Shown here piece after piece: positions 26,878-50,796 of a DNA stretch of 64,000 nucleotides (its first letter is position 1; every line of letters starts with the position of its first letter). Origin of the DNA: Opisthocomus hoazin (lineage: Eukaryota > Chordata > Aves > Opisthocomiformes > Opisthocomidae); assembly GCF_030867145.1 (NCBI RefSeq), contig NC_134422.1, positions 11,542,531 to 11,606,530 on the forward strand. The letters are read 5' to 3'. The position numbers were made by a program, and so were the translations under genes. Under the pieces are notes generated by a model that worked only from the letters and a program-made list of their open reading frames with translations, did no database searches and was not told the origin of the DNA.

Positions 26878-29800
26878 TGGTATGTGTTCAGCGAGGTGGA
26901 GCATTTAGAAATAACTGTGCAACAAGTCTTAAGAGTGTTTGTATCATATGTTACATTTTAGAATGTGTTAATTTTATGATCTGTGAACCTTTTCACAATT
27001 CTTTTTGTTTGATTGCTTTCCTTTTGCAAGTCAACACATTTTAATCATTCTTAGAAACACTTGTGTATTAATTTCAAAGTCTGTCTTTTAGCTATGAGTT
27101 TATTTTTTGAGTAGGGAGAAGAGATAATTTTATTTAATGTTCTTTATTTAGAACCACTAAGTGTAGGGTATTTTTTTTACTTTCTGGGCTTCTGCAGTAT
27201 GTTGAAAATGGAACTTTTGGTATTGTGAAAGCTAGCTGTGTTTCCTTTTATATTGGACTGTATCCATATTTTAATAGTGCAAATAAATATATTTTCTGAT
27301 GTGAAAATACTCAACGTGTTTCATGGTCTGATAGGGGTTTTAAGTGGACATTAGGAACCTGTCAGGTTCTAATTTCTAATTTCTTTTGGAGAGGACTACG
27401 TTGATGACAGTTTAATTCATGGTAATGCTTAAACATAAATAGTTTTATATATGCCATTAGACCATGTTGCTATCTCTTTTTTCGTTAGCATTAGGAATTG
27501 CAGAATTATTTGTGACTTCTGTATTTCCTTTTAGGAAGAAAGCTTTGAGAATGTAGATATACATTTTTTCCCTGATCTAAATTTGGCGTAGCTGTTAGGT
27601 ATGAATGCGTGGCAGCTGTAACTCATTCATTTGCGTGTGTACATTGCATTTGTGGAGCGGTTTCACAATATGCTTTCATCTAATCTAACCGCTGACTGCT
27701 GCTGAAAGAAGCGGTCCTTTTCCCTACTCCCTGCTTCTTCACTTGTCCGTGTCCTGTACACCCTGCCTGCGTGGTCCTGCTGATCCAAGCAAAGCTCGTG
27801 GCTGTTCCGGTGGGTGCATTTGTGTCCAGCTCCCTGCACCATGCTGTGCTGAACCCCGTGGAGGCAGCAAGAAGGTCTGGTGGGGGAAGAGGTGCTGGGC
27901 GCTACCCCTGCGGGCAGGTAGCCCACGTATCGGATTATTTCTTGCAGCTGTATCGTCAAGAATTGGGTTGACTTTTTCTAAAGAAGAAAGCACACCAAAT
28001 GTCTCACTGGAATGGCCTTTTGGTTGGTTGTTTCCTTATCTGAATTTCATAATGAATTTATTTTAATCTTCACTTTTTGATGGAAGAATGTGAACCTCTC
28101 TTGGAACGGTAGCAATCTAGTGGGGTCTCAGCTGTAGTTGCTGTGTAGAGGAGTTTACCTACTTAGAAACTTTTTATTAGCAGTGCCAGTAAAACTTCTC
28201 TGATTATGTAATGATTGGCTTTTTTTCATGTAGCTTAAACCTTTCCAAAGTGAATGACACTAAATAGGGAAGGAAGAAAATAATCAATTCTGTACTAGAA
28301 TAAGAACGTTCACTTAGGGAGTTTTGTATGTTTGTATGTGCTACATTCGTTTAAGTTCACAGTTTAGCACAAATCGTTGTAGTATCATCATAGAGATGAG
28401 CCCTAAGAGCAAAATATGCCTAGGGATTTCCATAGATGACCTTTTTTAAAGTTTATTGTATGTACATTTTGCACTAGTAGCCTTTATGCAGTTTGTTGTT
28501 TGGGTCCAGCATGCACTCGTGTTCTTCGATAGGCTATTGTGGAAGAAGGGATGTGGTAGGAGCGCAGTCAGGTACATAGTCTGTAGCTTCAGGTATTTGT
28601 TCCTTAGGAAGTTTGCCTTGTCTTGCCTTAAACAAAAACACACTTTCAAAAATGTGAAACTAAAATAATGTCATCAGGCTGCTTCCAGTGTAAGGTTACC
28701 CTGAAACCATTGAATACCTTGAACTGAGCTCCGTCTCAGCTTTTATGAGGGGAATCTCGAAGGCAGATGTTTTTGTCAGAATGGTGTCGAGTTCTAAAGG
28801 CATGTTAGAATTGCTCTTGTGCATCCTGGCTGTTGTGTTTGGGTTGTTCAGTCATAGAAAATACAGTCAAAAGTAATTTATGGCTGTATCTGGAAGTAAT
28901 ATTTCTATCTCAAGTCTTTGTTAGAATCCTTCGGAGGGACCTATGGTTTAACCCAGAAAAATAATTAAATTTTAACCAACTTTATTTTCCTGTCTCCCTC
29001 AACCTTCCTTCATTCTATTTTGCCTTCGAAGAACAGGGAGAAGTTAATATAGGAAAGAAGTGGAGTGGGATATGGATATAGAAAGTAGCAAATCCTGCTT
29101 TTTGACACGTAAAAAAAAAAGTAGAAGTCTTAAAACAACAGAGGCTTTTGGAGGAAATTGTTTACAAATAGAAAAAGTCTGTCTGAATTTGAAAAATAGA
29201 GCAAAAACATTAAATTAGTTCTCTTCTACAAATAGATATTAAAATGCAGGTGGCTTTCATATTTTGTCTATCCTTTATTAATCCTTAAGCATATTTTATT
29301 TTTTCATCTCTCATAAATAATCTTTTAAATCCTAACTACAGAAAGTCAACCCAGTACTGCACGTATGAATTTTATTTTTAAAGTGAACGCAATTAGTACC
29401 TCTGGGTACTTGCTCATCAAATTAAATAATGCTTTACTACTTGCTTAAGAAAAGACGGGAGAAGACAGAATAACCCTTACCCACTATCAGTCGAAGTAGA
29501 GAAAAAGAGCTGGACCATGTGTTTTACTGTGGTGGCAAACAAGTTTTGCCACTTCCCTTCAGCATCCCTGCTCAGCTTTACTTCATTGCAGCCACCATCC
29601 CAGCAGACTTCTGTTTTGATTGTATTTTAGTTTTTGATTCTGAATTGGGAAGGTCATCACACTTTTCATTTAAACGGCTGTTTCTTTAATTTGGAATAGT
29701 CTCTTTACCAGTTAGCTCTCCAACTGACTGCACCAATAATCTTTGGAAAAACTGATGTCAGGGTTACTGAAATGAATAGTTCCGAAGTACTGCCGTAGGG

Positions 29801-32800
29801 TTTGGCGTAGCAGCAGTTTTCGAAATGAAGCAACATGGTTCACTGGCTGTGGATGTTCTGCAAGCAGCTGTGGAGCACTGTGTGAAAAGAGCAGGTGCTG
29901 GGATGATCCGGGAGACCTGTTCTGTGCAGTCCTTCCCCTTCCACTTTCTGCTCCCCGCCTCCAAAATGTGTGCACACCTGGGAAGCTCTGCCTGTAGATG
30001 TCTCTTGGGAAATGCTTTGCCTAGAGTAAAGGTTTGGAGAACCTCTACCAAGCAAAATGGATACTTGAAAGATTTTGTTGACAGCTCTTTTTCTTGTATA
30101 GAGAAACTATATATTCAAAGAAAAATCATATGATTATTCGGTGAAGCTTAACAAAAGTTCTGAAATTCCATGGAAAACATCTCTGCGATAATGATAGCAA
30201 TGCTTTATGCCAAGAAATGTGCTTGTGTGTGTTGGTATGTGGTTTGTGTTATTGTAGCTTCCTTCAAGATAATTTCAAAATAAGTTCATCTTTATTTCAC
30301 AGATACATTTTGCACTTACAGTATTTATTTAATCTCTGCAGGCTTGGTAAAGTGAGCTTGTTTGAATGCGTTTAACTTAAATTTTCTTTATCCCACTGTC
30401 ATTTTTCTAAGAACACTTCTCAGCTTCAGTTTGAATGACAGGATTACTTTTATGGTGTCAGATGACAAATTGCACGTTTTACTGAAAGGATTGCAATTGG
30501 GATACTGATTGTTTGGATTAATAGCTTATTTTTGTTTGTGGTTCTTCATTTTAAAACAGTACTGCATGTTGTATAACTTACATTGCATTTCATCACTTAG
30601 AATATGCAGCCTAACACTAGGAGCTCTCATTATTTTTCTGTGAAAAGCCAGGTGTTTGAAAGCGTGATTAAATAAGCAGTGCAGTCACTGTACCAGGTTC
30701 TGATATGACTCAAGAGCATGACTGGAAAACAACTTGAGTGCTTCCGGTTGCACGACTACTAACCCTACTAGTCAGGGGGAGAAAGAAACAGTTTCTATAT
30801 CCTTGACAACTGAGAGAACTAACAAGATCAGTAAATACCAGTAGACTGCTAGCTTCTCTTCTGGGCAGCTGCTGTATCTTGCCAGCTGTCCTAAAATTCT
30901 GCGTGTCATGAGTCTTCCCGCCTCTGCTGGTGAGAGTAGCAGGCTCTTCTGAACTCTTAAACACTCAGTCTCTCTGTTTGCATTTGCCTCCCTACCTTCC
31001 TGCCAGGAAATAGCTGTAAGTCCAGGATTTCCAGAATTTGTATCTAATTTCGGAGTGATATGGCAGTGTCCTCCATGTGGAACAACCTTCTGTGCTGTTT
31101 TTGTCTGTGGCTTGAGTGGACAGATTAAGGCCACCGCGTTCTCAGGCGTGATGCTGTTTGTTCTCCCTTGATTGTGTTTCAGCATCTTGAGTTCTTGTAT
31201 TCTAGTACCTGTCCACGTCGTTCTGCTAAAAAATCTGCAGTGAGCTTACGCTGTCACATTTCTGTAGTGTGGTACAAAGGCGTAGGGAATGACCATCTGT
31301 GTGAGATGGACCTGAGCGTGGGTTAACTCGGGATAAAGGCTGAAATGAGTAAGTATATCTGCTTGTTTTCCTTGGAGTCTGTCTTTTATCCTTCATATTT
31401 AAAACACCCTACCTAAGAAACCCGTCTCAACCTTAGATCTGTTGCGTCATCTCTCATCAAATAATGGCTCCATGGGAGACAGACTCTTAAGAACTTCAGT
31501 TTCTTCTCACATTTCTTACTTGGCACAGAATAATCTGTGCAGATAAGCTGATAAATTCATCCTCATTTTCTTCCTTTAGGAGCACTAGAGTCTGGTGTTG
31601 CAAGCTCTCTGGGAGATCCGCATTGGTGGAAAAAATACAGCCTTAGTGCTGTGCCAGGCTTGCTTTTTGTTTGTTTATTTCTGTTACTACCGAGAAACTA
31701 TCAGTATGGTTTCCCAGTAACCTCCAAAAAATACTTCGTGGATTGTATAATGTCTGCAGGTGGCTGTGTGGCATACCGGGTGTGCATTTTCCCTTGAAGA
31801 CATGTGAAATCTCATTCTCTTACTATAAAGTGAATTAACTTGGGAGTCAGCTTGTCACCTAGCACTACCTGGCTTTACTTAAGGCATTAAGGAATTGTTG
31901 TCTGTATTTGAAGACAGATGCTGTGAAAATCAAGAGTACGATTTCAAACTTTGTTACGTTAGAATTGCAGAAGAACAAAAATGGACAAACTGCAAGCATA
32001 AATGTTCTCAACAGAAATTTTCCCCATGTTCTTCTGCTGTCACAGGCTTTTTTAGGTCCCTAGAATATGGTTTTTATGTAGGAAGGAAGAATATTAAAAA
32101 TTCTGATGACATTGTCATATATAAACAGATTTAGCTTGGTGGCTCTGTCCTCCTGACTTCCAGCAGAGGAAAGCTTACCAAAAAAGAAATCTAATTGACT
32201 GAAACGCTTATTTCTTTGGTGTGCCTCTTAAATACTTGAAACCTAGAGAAGTCAGAAGATCCTGTCTGTCAGCCTTTCTATGATATGTTCAGAAATTTGG
32301 AACCTCTTACGGTAGAGAATAGGGACAAATGTTCTTTCACTTTCCAGTTATATGACGTGAGTTGCTACCAGAAGGTGATAATAGGCTTTTTTTTTTATTT
32401 CTTAGGGTGTGTGGTAGGTTGGTTTGTTTCTTTCTTTCTTTGTGCTCTTAAGAAATTGAGTGAATTTTAAGTTCAGAAGGTGAAGAGCTAAGGTAGTATT
32501 TGAAACAAAGTATAGTGTAGCAAAACTTGGAGATCTTTTTCAGCTGTTTCTGCTGGTGGCTTGTATTCCTACCAGGTACTCTAGGATCTCACCTGAAGAA
32601 AGACCACTATTTGTTTTGTACACTCAGTGTAGTTTGGTGTAAACAAATCTTAACAAATGTTTAAGATACATGAAGAATTTTCAAAAGCTTTTCCTGGTGA
32701 AGAAAAGGATTCGGAAAGTGATCAAATGGATCAAACTGGAAATTGAAATTTAAACATTTCATGTACATTTGTTTGATCCGGTCTTTTTGTGTGTCGGCAG

Positions 32801-33663
32801 GCTGTGAAGCTGGCAGGGGGTTACAGCGGTGCAGTTCTGCAGGGTGATGGCCCTGCCAATGCTAGGCAGAGCCACTTGATTTCTGTGGTTATGGGTTGTG
32901 ATCGAGAGCTGCAGGGAAAGAAGCACAGCCTCTGGCTTAAAACTTGGATGGTGGTAGAGCATTTCACCACCCTGCACTCTGAGGGGGACAGAATTTGAAG
33001 CTGATGGCTAGCAGTGTACCAACATCACATTTATATTGTAATTCTGAATGCAGCAAAATCAGAGGTGCGGGTGCTGTCGCAGTACTCCCCAAGGTACCCG
33101 TCCTGTGCTTTGCCAGGGCCTGCTCTGTGTTGTCGGGCTCCGCTGCGCCTTAGCTCCCATCCCTGTGTCTGCTGTAGCCTTTGTATAGCCTTTGCCCCCC
33201 AGCTGTGGGAAGATAAAGGGATGGAGGAAGGATGTCTGTCTGTCTGAAGCATTAGACCAGAGCACTGTGGAATGGGTAGGAGTTACGGGCTTGGGGAATA
33301 GGGTGACGGAGGCTGAGACTAGACATCCAGTACACCAAGGAGAAGAGTTGTCTTAGGATTCTCTTGCATATACAATAATAAGTAGAATAAGAAGATGCTG
33401 TCACTTCCAGCTTCACAAAAGCCTGCTGCCCTATGTTAAAAGCCAATTAATAACGTCCTGACACTTGTTGGAATATTATGGTTTTATGTCTATCTGTGTA
33501 CCTTAAATCAATGCAGTGGTATGGCTATTCATGACTGGGATTCATGTTTCCTGACTAATGCTGCTGCTTCGTGGGTGTGAAAGTGAATGCCTATTTTATA
33601 AACAGATTTGACCTCTCTATAGTTTTTGTTTGACGTATACCTTTAGCCAGGAAGTTGCGTTTT

Positions 33664-34262
33664 CATAGAATCATAAAATCATAGAATGCTTTGGTTTGGA
33701 AGGGACCTTTAAAAGTCATCTAGTCCAACTCCCCTGCAGTGAGCAGGGACATCTTCAACTAGTCAGAGCCCCGTCCAACCTGACCTTCAGCATTTCCAGG
33801 GATGGGCATCGACCACCTCTCTGGGCAACTTGTGCCAGGGTTTCAGCACCCTCGTTGTAAAGAATTTCCTCCTTATATCCAGTCTCAATCCACCCTCTTT
33901 CAGTTTAAAACCATTACCCCTTGTCCTACCACAACAGGCCCTGCTTAGAAGTTTGTCCCTGTGTTTCCTGTAAGTCCCCTTTCAGGTACTGGAAGGCCGC
34001 AATAAGGTCTCCCCGCAGCCTTCTCTTCTCCAGGCTGAACAGTCCCAACTCTCCCAGCCTTTCCTCACAGCAGAGGTGCTCCAGCCCTTGGATCATTACT
34101 GTGGCCTCCTTTTGGCCCCACTCCAACAGCTCCACGTCTGTCCTGTGCTGAGGGCTCCAGAGCTGGACTCAGGACTCTTGGTGGGGTCTCATCAGAGCGG
34201 AGCAGAGGGGCAGGATCACCTCCCTCACCCTCTGGCCATGCTGCTTTGGATGCAGCCCAGTT
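33664..34262 (-). mobile_element. CR1 LINE 3' end, antisense orientation
   Basis: It starts with the reverse complement of the CR1 octamer tail ('tcatagaatcataaaatcat'), then 'ttggaagggacctttaaaag' and the conserved 3' UTR in reverse ('cttctcttctccaggctgaa', 'ccttggatcattactgtgg'). It fades out at 'gatgcagcccag'. About 600 bases, 5'-truncated, no intact frame. It lies 480 bases upstream of the first coding exon of ZNF148, in the opposite orientation to the gene and to the CR1 copy at 20,100. Confidence 0.93.
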
Positions 34263-34743
34263 TTCTCCCACTTGTGGATATCAAGATGTTCCAGCAGCTA
34301 CAGTATGCCCTGGGGTAGCAGCAGTGAGAGGGCACTTAAAGGACAAGGAAGTAGGGAGAACAGGATCCATATGAAAGAGGCATTTGTAAAACACAGTCCA
34401 AATAGAAAAAGGGAACAGAGTGAAAAGGGCACACAGGAAAAAAAAAAAAGTTTTCTAAGGAATGAGGAGGAGGAATTAGCTGTTATTTAATTACCAAAAT
34501 TTTGCCAGTAGTCAGAAGTTACTTTGATTTGAAACTTTTTATTTGAAAGTGTTCAATTGTGTACAAATGCATGTGTGTGAAAGGCGAATCTCTTTGTTTT
34601 TTCACTTTTATTTGGATACCAGTTTTAGAAATGCATGTGTGTATGTTGAGTACTGACTGAGTTTCTATAAAATGTTATTAAGTAAAACAATCTTAAGCTG
34701 CAGCACTACTTGTAGATATTTACTATTAAAACTTTCTTTGTAG
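34263..34743 (+). other. Intron tail before first coding exon
   Basis: Unique AT-rich sequence leading to the acceptor 'actttctttgtag' at 34,743. It has an A-run near 34,438-34,449. Nothing else is recognised. Confidence 0.6.
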
Positions 34744-35089
34744 GTTATTGCACTTGAGAATGAACATTGAAGACAAGCTGGGAGGATTATTTCTGAAATG
34801 TGGTGGCATAGACCAAATGCAGTCATCCAGGGCTATGGTAGGGATGGGTGCAGTGTCTGACCAGTCTGGAGTATCGGGAGAACGTCAAGAGGCAGTGCTT
34901 CAAGATCGGACTATGGCGCACCAAGAAATGCTTGCAACAGACGAAGTGTTACGGGAAAGTGAACTTCGACAGCAGGAGATGATTTCACATGATGAACTCA
35001 TGGTCCATGAGGAAACGGTAAAAAATGATGATGAGATGGATGCGCAAGATAGACTTCCTCAAGGGCTGCAGTATGCTGTTAATGTCCCT
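34744..35089 (+). CDS. ZNF148 coding exon 1 (N-terminus, residues 1-110)
   Basis: First coding exon of zinc finger protein 148 (ZBP-89), a nuclear factor of the Krüppel type that binds GC-rich promoter elements and can activate or repress. The exon begins after the acceptor at 34,743 with 16 bases of 5' UTR. Translation starts at the ATG at 34,760 (A at -3). The peptide begins [18 protein letters not shown], which I recognise as the ZNF148 N-terminus. It has 110 codons, is rich in acidic residues and methionine, and ends in phase 0 at the donor CCT/GTAAGC. A TTG-initiated extension is possible in frame but the ATG matches known orthologues. Joining all six coding exons gives 791 residues, close to the 794 I recall for the human protein, with no frameshift or internal stop. 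Confidence 0.95.
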
Positions 35090-40188
<5,099 letters not shown>

Positions 40189-40272
40189 GTGAAAAACCAT
40201 TTCAGTGCAGTCAGTGCGACATGCGTTTCATACAGAAGTACCTGCTACAGAGGCATGAGAAGATTCATACTG
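40189..40272 (+). CDS. ZNF148 coding exon 4 (zinc finger 2)
   Basis: An 84-base exon encoding exactly one finger module: [17 protein letters not shown] onward, with C200, C203, H216 and H220. It is phase 1 at both ends, so skipping it would keep the frame and delete a single finger. The donor is ACTG/GTGAGT, a perfect consensus. The acceptor is weak. Together with the adjoining linkers it forms part of the GC-box-binding domain. Confidence 0.96.
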
Positions 40273-46686
<6,414 letters not shown>

Positions 46687-48279
46687 TATTTCTCCAGGAC
46701 TGATCGTGTGCTGAAACATAAACGTATGTGCCATGAGAGCCGCGAGAAGAGACCGAACAGAAGTGCCACCAAAATTGGCTTTTTGCCATCAGAGGAAGAT
46801 TCCAGTTTCTCTACGCCTATGAAAGACAGCTCCTTGCCAAAGAAGAAGAGGCAGAAAACAGAGAAAACAAAATCTGGGGATAAGGAAAGTACCGATAAAT
46901 TGGAACAGAAGAAGGATAAAAATGACTATTTGCCTTTATACTCTTCTAGTACTAAAGTAAAAGATGAATATATGGTAGCAGAATATGCTGTTGAGATGCC
47001 ACATTCTTCGGTCAGTGGGACGCACTTAGAAGACGCAAATTCTGGAGAAATACACCCGCCTAAGCTCGTTCTCAAAAAAGTTAACAGCAAAAGGAGTCTG
47101 AAACAGCCACTTGAGCAAAGTCAAACCATTTCACCTTTATCCACGTATGAAGACAACAAGGTTTCGAAGTATGCCTTTGATCTTGTGGATAAGCAAAGTT
47201 TACTGGACTCTGAAGGTAATGCTGACATTGATCAAGTTGACACATTACAGGAAGGGCCCAGTAAACCTGTACACAGCAGCACGAATTATGATGATGCAAT
47301 GCAGTTTTTAAAGAAAAAGAGGTATCTACAAGCAGCTAGTAATAACAGTAGAGAATATGCCTTGAATGTAAGTACCATAGCATCTCAACCTTCAGTAACA
47401 CAGGCAGCTGTGGCCAGCGTCATTGATGAAACTGCTACAGCCTCAATACTGGACACACAGACACTGAATGTTGAAATTAAAGGTAACCATGACAAAAACG
47501 TCATTCCGGATGAGGTACTGCAAACTCTGTTAGATCATTATTCACACAAGGCTAATGGACAACATGAGATATCTTTCAGCGTGGCTGACACTGAGGTGAC
47601 CTCCAGTATATCGATCAATTCTTCTGAAGTATCTGAGGTCACCCAATCCGAGTCAGTTGGAACAAGCTCTCAAGCTTCCTCATCAGATAAAGCTAGTATG
47701 TTACAAGAATATTCAAAGTTTTTACAACAAGCTTTGGACAGAACTAGCCAAAATGATGCCTATTTGAACAACCCGAGCCTTAATTTTGTGACTGATAACC
47801 AGACTCTTACAACCCAGCCAGCATTTCCTTCCATTGAGAAGGTCTACACGTCTATACCCGTCAATAGCTTTCGATCAGGAATGAACTCTCCATTAAGAAC
47901 AACTCCAGACAAGTCTCATTTTGGACTAATGGTTGGTGATTCACAGCACCCTTTTCCCTTTTCAGGTGATGAGGCAAATCATTCTTCTTCTTCCTCTACA
48001 CAGGACTTCTTGGATCAAGTAACTTCTCAGAAGAAAGCGGAGGCACAGCCTGTTCATCAAGCATATCAAATTAGCTCCTTTGAGCAGCCCTTTAGAGCTC
48101 AGTACCATGGGGCAAGAGCTGGAATATCATCTCAGTTTAGCACTGCCAATGGACAGGTGAACCTTCGGGGACCAGGGACAAGTGCTGATTTCCCAGAATT
48201 TCCCTTGGTGAATGTAAATGATAGCAGAGCTGGGATGACTTCTTCACCTGACGCCACAGCGGGCCAGACTTTTGGCTAA
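46687..48279 (+). CDS. ZNF148 last coding exon (finger 4 end and C-terminal regulatory region)
   Basis: Encodes residues 262-791 and the TAA stop. It completes finger 4 with H272 and H277 (also C276, so the last ligand could be C or H). A basic [10 protein letters not shown] segment (312-321), probably a nuclear-localisation signal, follows. The remaining ~470 residues have no folded domain I recognise. They are rich in serine, threonine and glutamine, as expected for activation or repression regions. Recognisable ZNF148 blocks include [40 protein letters not shown] and the C-terminus DATAGQTFG. The segment after finger 4 (about 278-330) differs most from the mammalian sequence I remember. 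It is uninterrupted, so the gene appears intact. Confidence 0.97.
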   Translation, partial: YFSRTDRVLKHKRMCHESREKRPNRSATKIGFLPSEEDSSFSTPMKDSSLPKKKRQKTEKTKSGDKESTDKLEQKKDKNDYLPLYSSSTKVKDEYMVAEYAVEMPHSSVSGTHLEDANSGEIHPPKLVLKKVNSKRSLKQPLEQSQTISPLSTYEDNKVSKYAFDLVDKQSLLDSEGNADIDQVDTLQEGPSKPVHSSTNYDDAMQFLKKKRYLQAASNNSREYALNVSTIASQPSVTQAAVASVIDETATASILDTQTLNVEIKGNHDKNVIPDEVLQTLLDHYSHKANGQHEISFSVADTEVTSSISINSSEVSEVTQSESVGTSSQASSSDKASMLQEYSKFLQQALDRTSQNDAYLNNPSLNFVTDNQTLTTQPAFPSIEKVYTSIPVNSFRSGMNSPLRTTPDKSHFGLMVGDSQHPFPFSGDEANHSSSSSTQDFLDQVTSQKKAEAQPVHQAYQISSFEQPFRAQYHGARAGISSQFSTANGQVNLRGPGTSADFPEFPLVNVNDSRAGMTSSPDATAGQTFG

Positions 48280-48287
48280 GAAATCTT

Positions 48288-48295
48288 TGTAAATA
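48288..48295 (+). promoter_or_regulatory. Pumilio response element, TGTAAATA
   Basis: A perfect PUM1/PUM2 recognition octamer (UGUAAAUA in RNA) lies nine bases after the stop codon, so every poly(A) isoform would carry it. Two more occur near the distal end. Function is inferred from the motif. Confidence 0.5.
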
Positions 48296-48552
48296 ATACT
48301 GGCACTTTAGAACACATTTGTCAAAAGGGGGTTGCTCTGTATAAGATGGAGTTCTGTACAGCTTGTAAGAGCGCTATGTTAAAACAAAAGTAAGCTGATA
48401 CTAGCAAGACCAATAACTGCTTTTTTGTTTTTTGGGGGGTTTTTTTTGGGTTAGTCGCCAGTCATTCAACTGCCTGATGTTGGTGCCCGTATCAAAGGCA
48501 GTTTATTCCCTTGTTTGAATCTAGAAAATATTTTACCTTCTATGAAATTTAA

Positions 48553-48558
48553 AATAAA
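48553..48558 (+). terminator. Proximal poly(A) signal candidate AATAAA
   Basis: A canonical hexamer 274 bases after the stop codon. It would give a very short 3' UTR isoform. There is no direct evidence of use. Confidence 0.35.
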
Positions 48559-49828
48559 CAAAATCCCCAGGTAAGACTTTCCCCCATGATTGTTTCCTGA
48601 CTGGTTTCCTTGTATGCTTTGGGAGGACAGTTTGTTGTCTGATACTATTCATATTGTCATTTCTAAGCTTGTCAGCATAGTCATTGCTCTTCAGCAGGGA
48701 ATCCACATGTACTAAACACACAGAATAAACAGTAAGTTTCACGGTCAAGCAAATATGGCTTTAAAAGATGGCATTTTCTAGGAAAAAAAATCTTTTCCAT
48801 CTCTCAAAAACATTTTTAGACTATGTGCCCTTTATTTCTGCTTTGCATTACCTTGAGTTGTGTTTGGAGGAAAAAATGAATTCTGATAGACTAACTCTAC
48901 TATTTAAAAGTCTAATTAATTTAAAATACTTTAAACACTTTTAAGTAAAACGCCTAACTGCTAAAGCCTTTACTTCATTCCTGAAGTAATGTGTATTTCT
49001 TTGTACAGCTGAATCTAGATGTAACTTTTTAATGACTTTTTCATACACAGATATCAAGATTTTGAAATTTTAGTTAATAGACTCTGTAGATGACATTCCC
49101 AATTGCATAATGCTTACACAAACTGTGTATTCCAAGATTTAAAAGCTTAATTGTACCTTACCCAACATACTCATAATGATTAATATGGCACACTTAGTCA
49201 ACTTGAGTTTTTGACTTCTCAAAAAATAAAACAATTTTTAGATTTTTAGGTTTGATACGGTTGCATCATTTTCATCTCATACAGCTCCGATTATTCTTTT
49301 CAGTGCACATTGAGATTGGGTATTCTTAGCTTCTGTAAAAATGGTTTTAATTCTCTGTCTAGAATTTTGGCAATTCAGATCATTAAATTTGTTGAAGTAT
49401 CCCTGAAAGGTGAAGAAGTGGGCATTCAACTTCCCTATCTTTTTAGTGTTTGCTTAGTGAAAGTCATTACAATTTTACCAACCAAAACCGCTGAATAATG
49501 CTAGTGAACAGGATTTCTTTTTCCAGCATAGGCAAGTGATCAGAAGTTTTCGTTGCATTTCACAGTATAAATAAACTACAAAGTTTATCCCTGTACCATG
49601 AATATGTTTTTTTGAACAGTACTTTGTCTTGAAGTATGGTACGATAAGTAGTTCTGTGTGCATTTTTAAGGTGGTAAGATTTGAGTAGCATAACTATTGT
49701 GTAGTTTAAGTTAACAAGTTACAGCTTTTTGAACTGTATGTTCATTCTATTGCACCTTCCCTAAAGGGACACTGTCTGGTAGTTTAAGGCAGTTTAAGCC
49801 TAATGTAGGCTGACTAACCAGGGAAAAC

Positions 49829-49861
49829 CACACACACATACACACACACACACACACACAC
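49829..49861 (+). repeat. (CA)n microsatellite in 3' UTR
   Basis: About 16 CA units with one interruption (a 'ta'), followed by CG/TG variants and a short TA run. It is complementary to the TG run at 51,610 in the same predicted transcript. Confidence 0.95.
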
Positions 49862-50546
49862 GCACGCCTGTGTGTATATATAGGTATGTATGTTTGGGTT
49901 TTTTTAGTAGGATTACATACATCCTTTTACCGCACTATTGCTAGCTGGTATCTCTCAGATGAAGCCATCAGGTAGGAGAAAAGGCTGCATCTCAATGGGC
50001 TAAAATATATCCTGTCTTAAAAGACAGGACTTGAGCAGGACATTCAACAGTTCCCACCTCTTCCCAAAGCAGTAGCGGCAGTAGCAATACTATTCTTAAT
50101 TTTCATTACTAGGTAACTGATCCCACTCTGTCTCTCTTCCCTTATGGTATTGCTATTGCAGCACTAACTTCACTTGGTACAGTTGAGGGAGAAAGTGCAT
50201 TTGTTACCCATAGGTTGCTGCTTATGTTGGCAAGAAATACAATTTACGTAAACTTCTTCTGTAGTACTTTTGTATAAGGGAACGGGTTCTGTTTTGTTTC
50301 GTTGACCCTGTGCGTAACATAGGAAGGTGTTTCAGCATGCTATGACTTACCAGTAATTTTGTCTGAATGTTGGGCCCTGAGTTAAGAAGAATGACCGTCA
50401 AGGGAGAATAGTAAATTCCTCATGGATTATTAATGATACATGTACACAGATTTCTTTGAAAAAATATTTTAAAACTGATTCGTGTCTCTGGTTTTCTTCC
50501 TTTATAGTCAGTTTGGTTTTTTGACTTTCATTCAGTTTTAGAATCG

Positions 50547-50593
50547 TCATAGAATCATAGAAGGCTTTGGGTTGGAAGGGACCTTTAGAGGTC
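50547..50593 (-). mobile_element. CR1 3'-terminal fragment, antisense
   Basis: The phrases 'tcatagaatcatagaag' and 'ggttggaagggaccttt' are the reverse complement of the last ~45 bases of a CR1. The sequence beyond it is not recognisable CR1, so this is either a very short truncated insertion or the tail of a chimeric element. Confidence 0.85.
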
Positions 50594-50796
50594 CCTGTAG
50601 AGGACCCTTTGGGGTTTGTGCAGATGGAATACATATGGCCCCTGTATCCCAGGAAGTCGCCTCTTGTAACGCGTGTTGCATTTTCAGTGTTCCATTTCCA
50701 TGACATCCTAGCTTATGCTGCCTGAACAATACTGTGTCAGCATCTTTGCTCTGATGTCCTGTTGTTGCAAGTTGATGGCCGTTAGTAGCACTATTT

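Larger units (their letters stand above)
12893..34743 (+). other. Large 5' intron region of ZNF148
   Basis: From the exon 1 donor to the acceptor of the first coding exon is about 21.9 kb. I see no protein-coding exon in it. One or more small 5' UTR exons probably lie here, as in mammals, but I cannot place them by eye. Identifiable contents are two CR1 LINEs in opposite orientation (20,100 and 33,664), a MIR-like relic, palindromic-repeat relics, a CA microsatellite and a 23-bp tandem duplication. A GC-richer patch lies at 27,690-27,960 and carries no recognised protein. The remainder is AT-rich unique-looking sequence. Confidence 0.6.

Noticed and set aside
33921..34318. ORFs of 68-80 codons on both strands
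   Set aside because: They lie within or at the edge of the antisense CR1 3' region and carry no intact protein.
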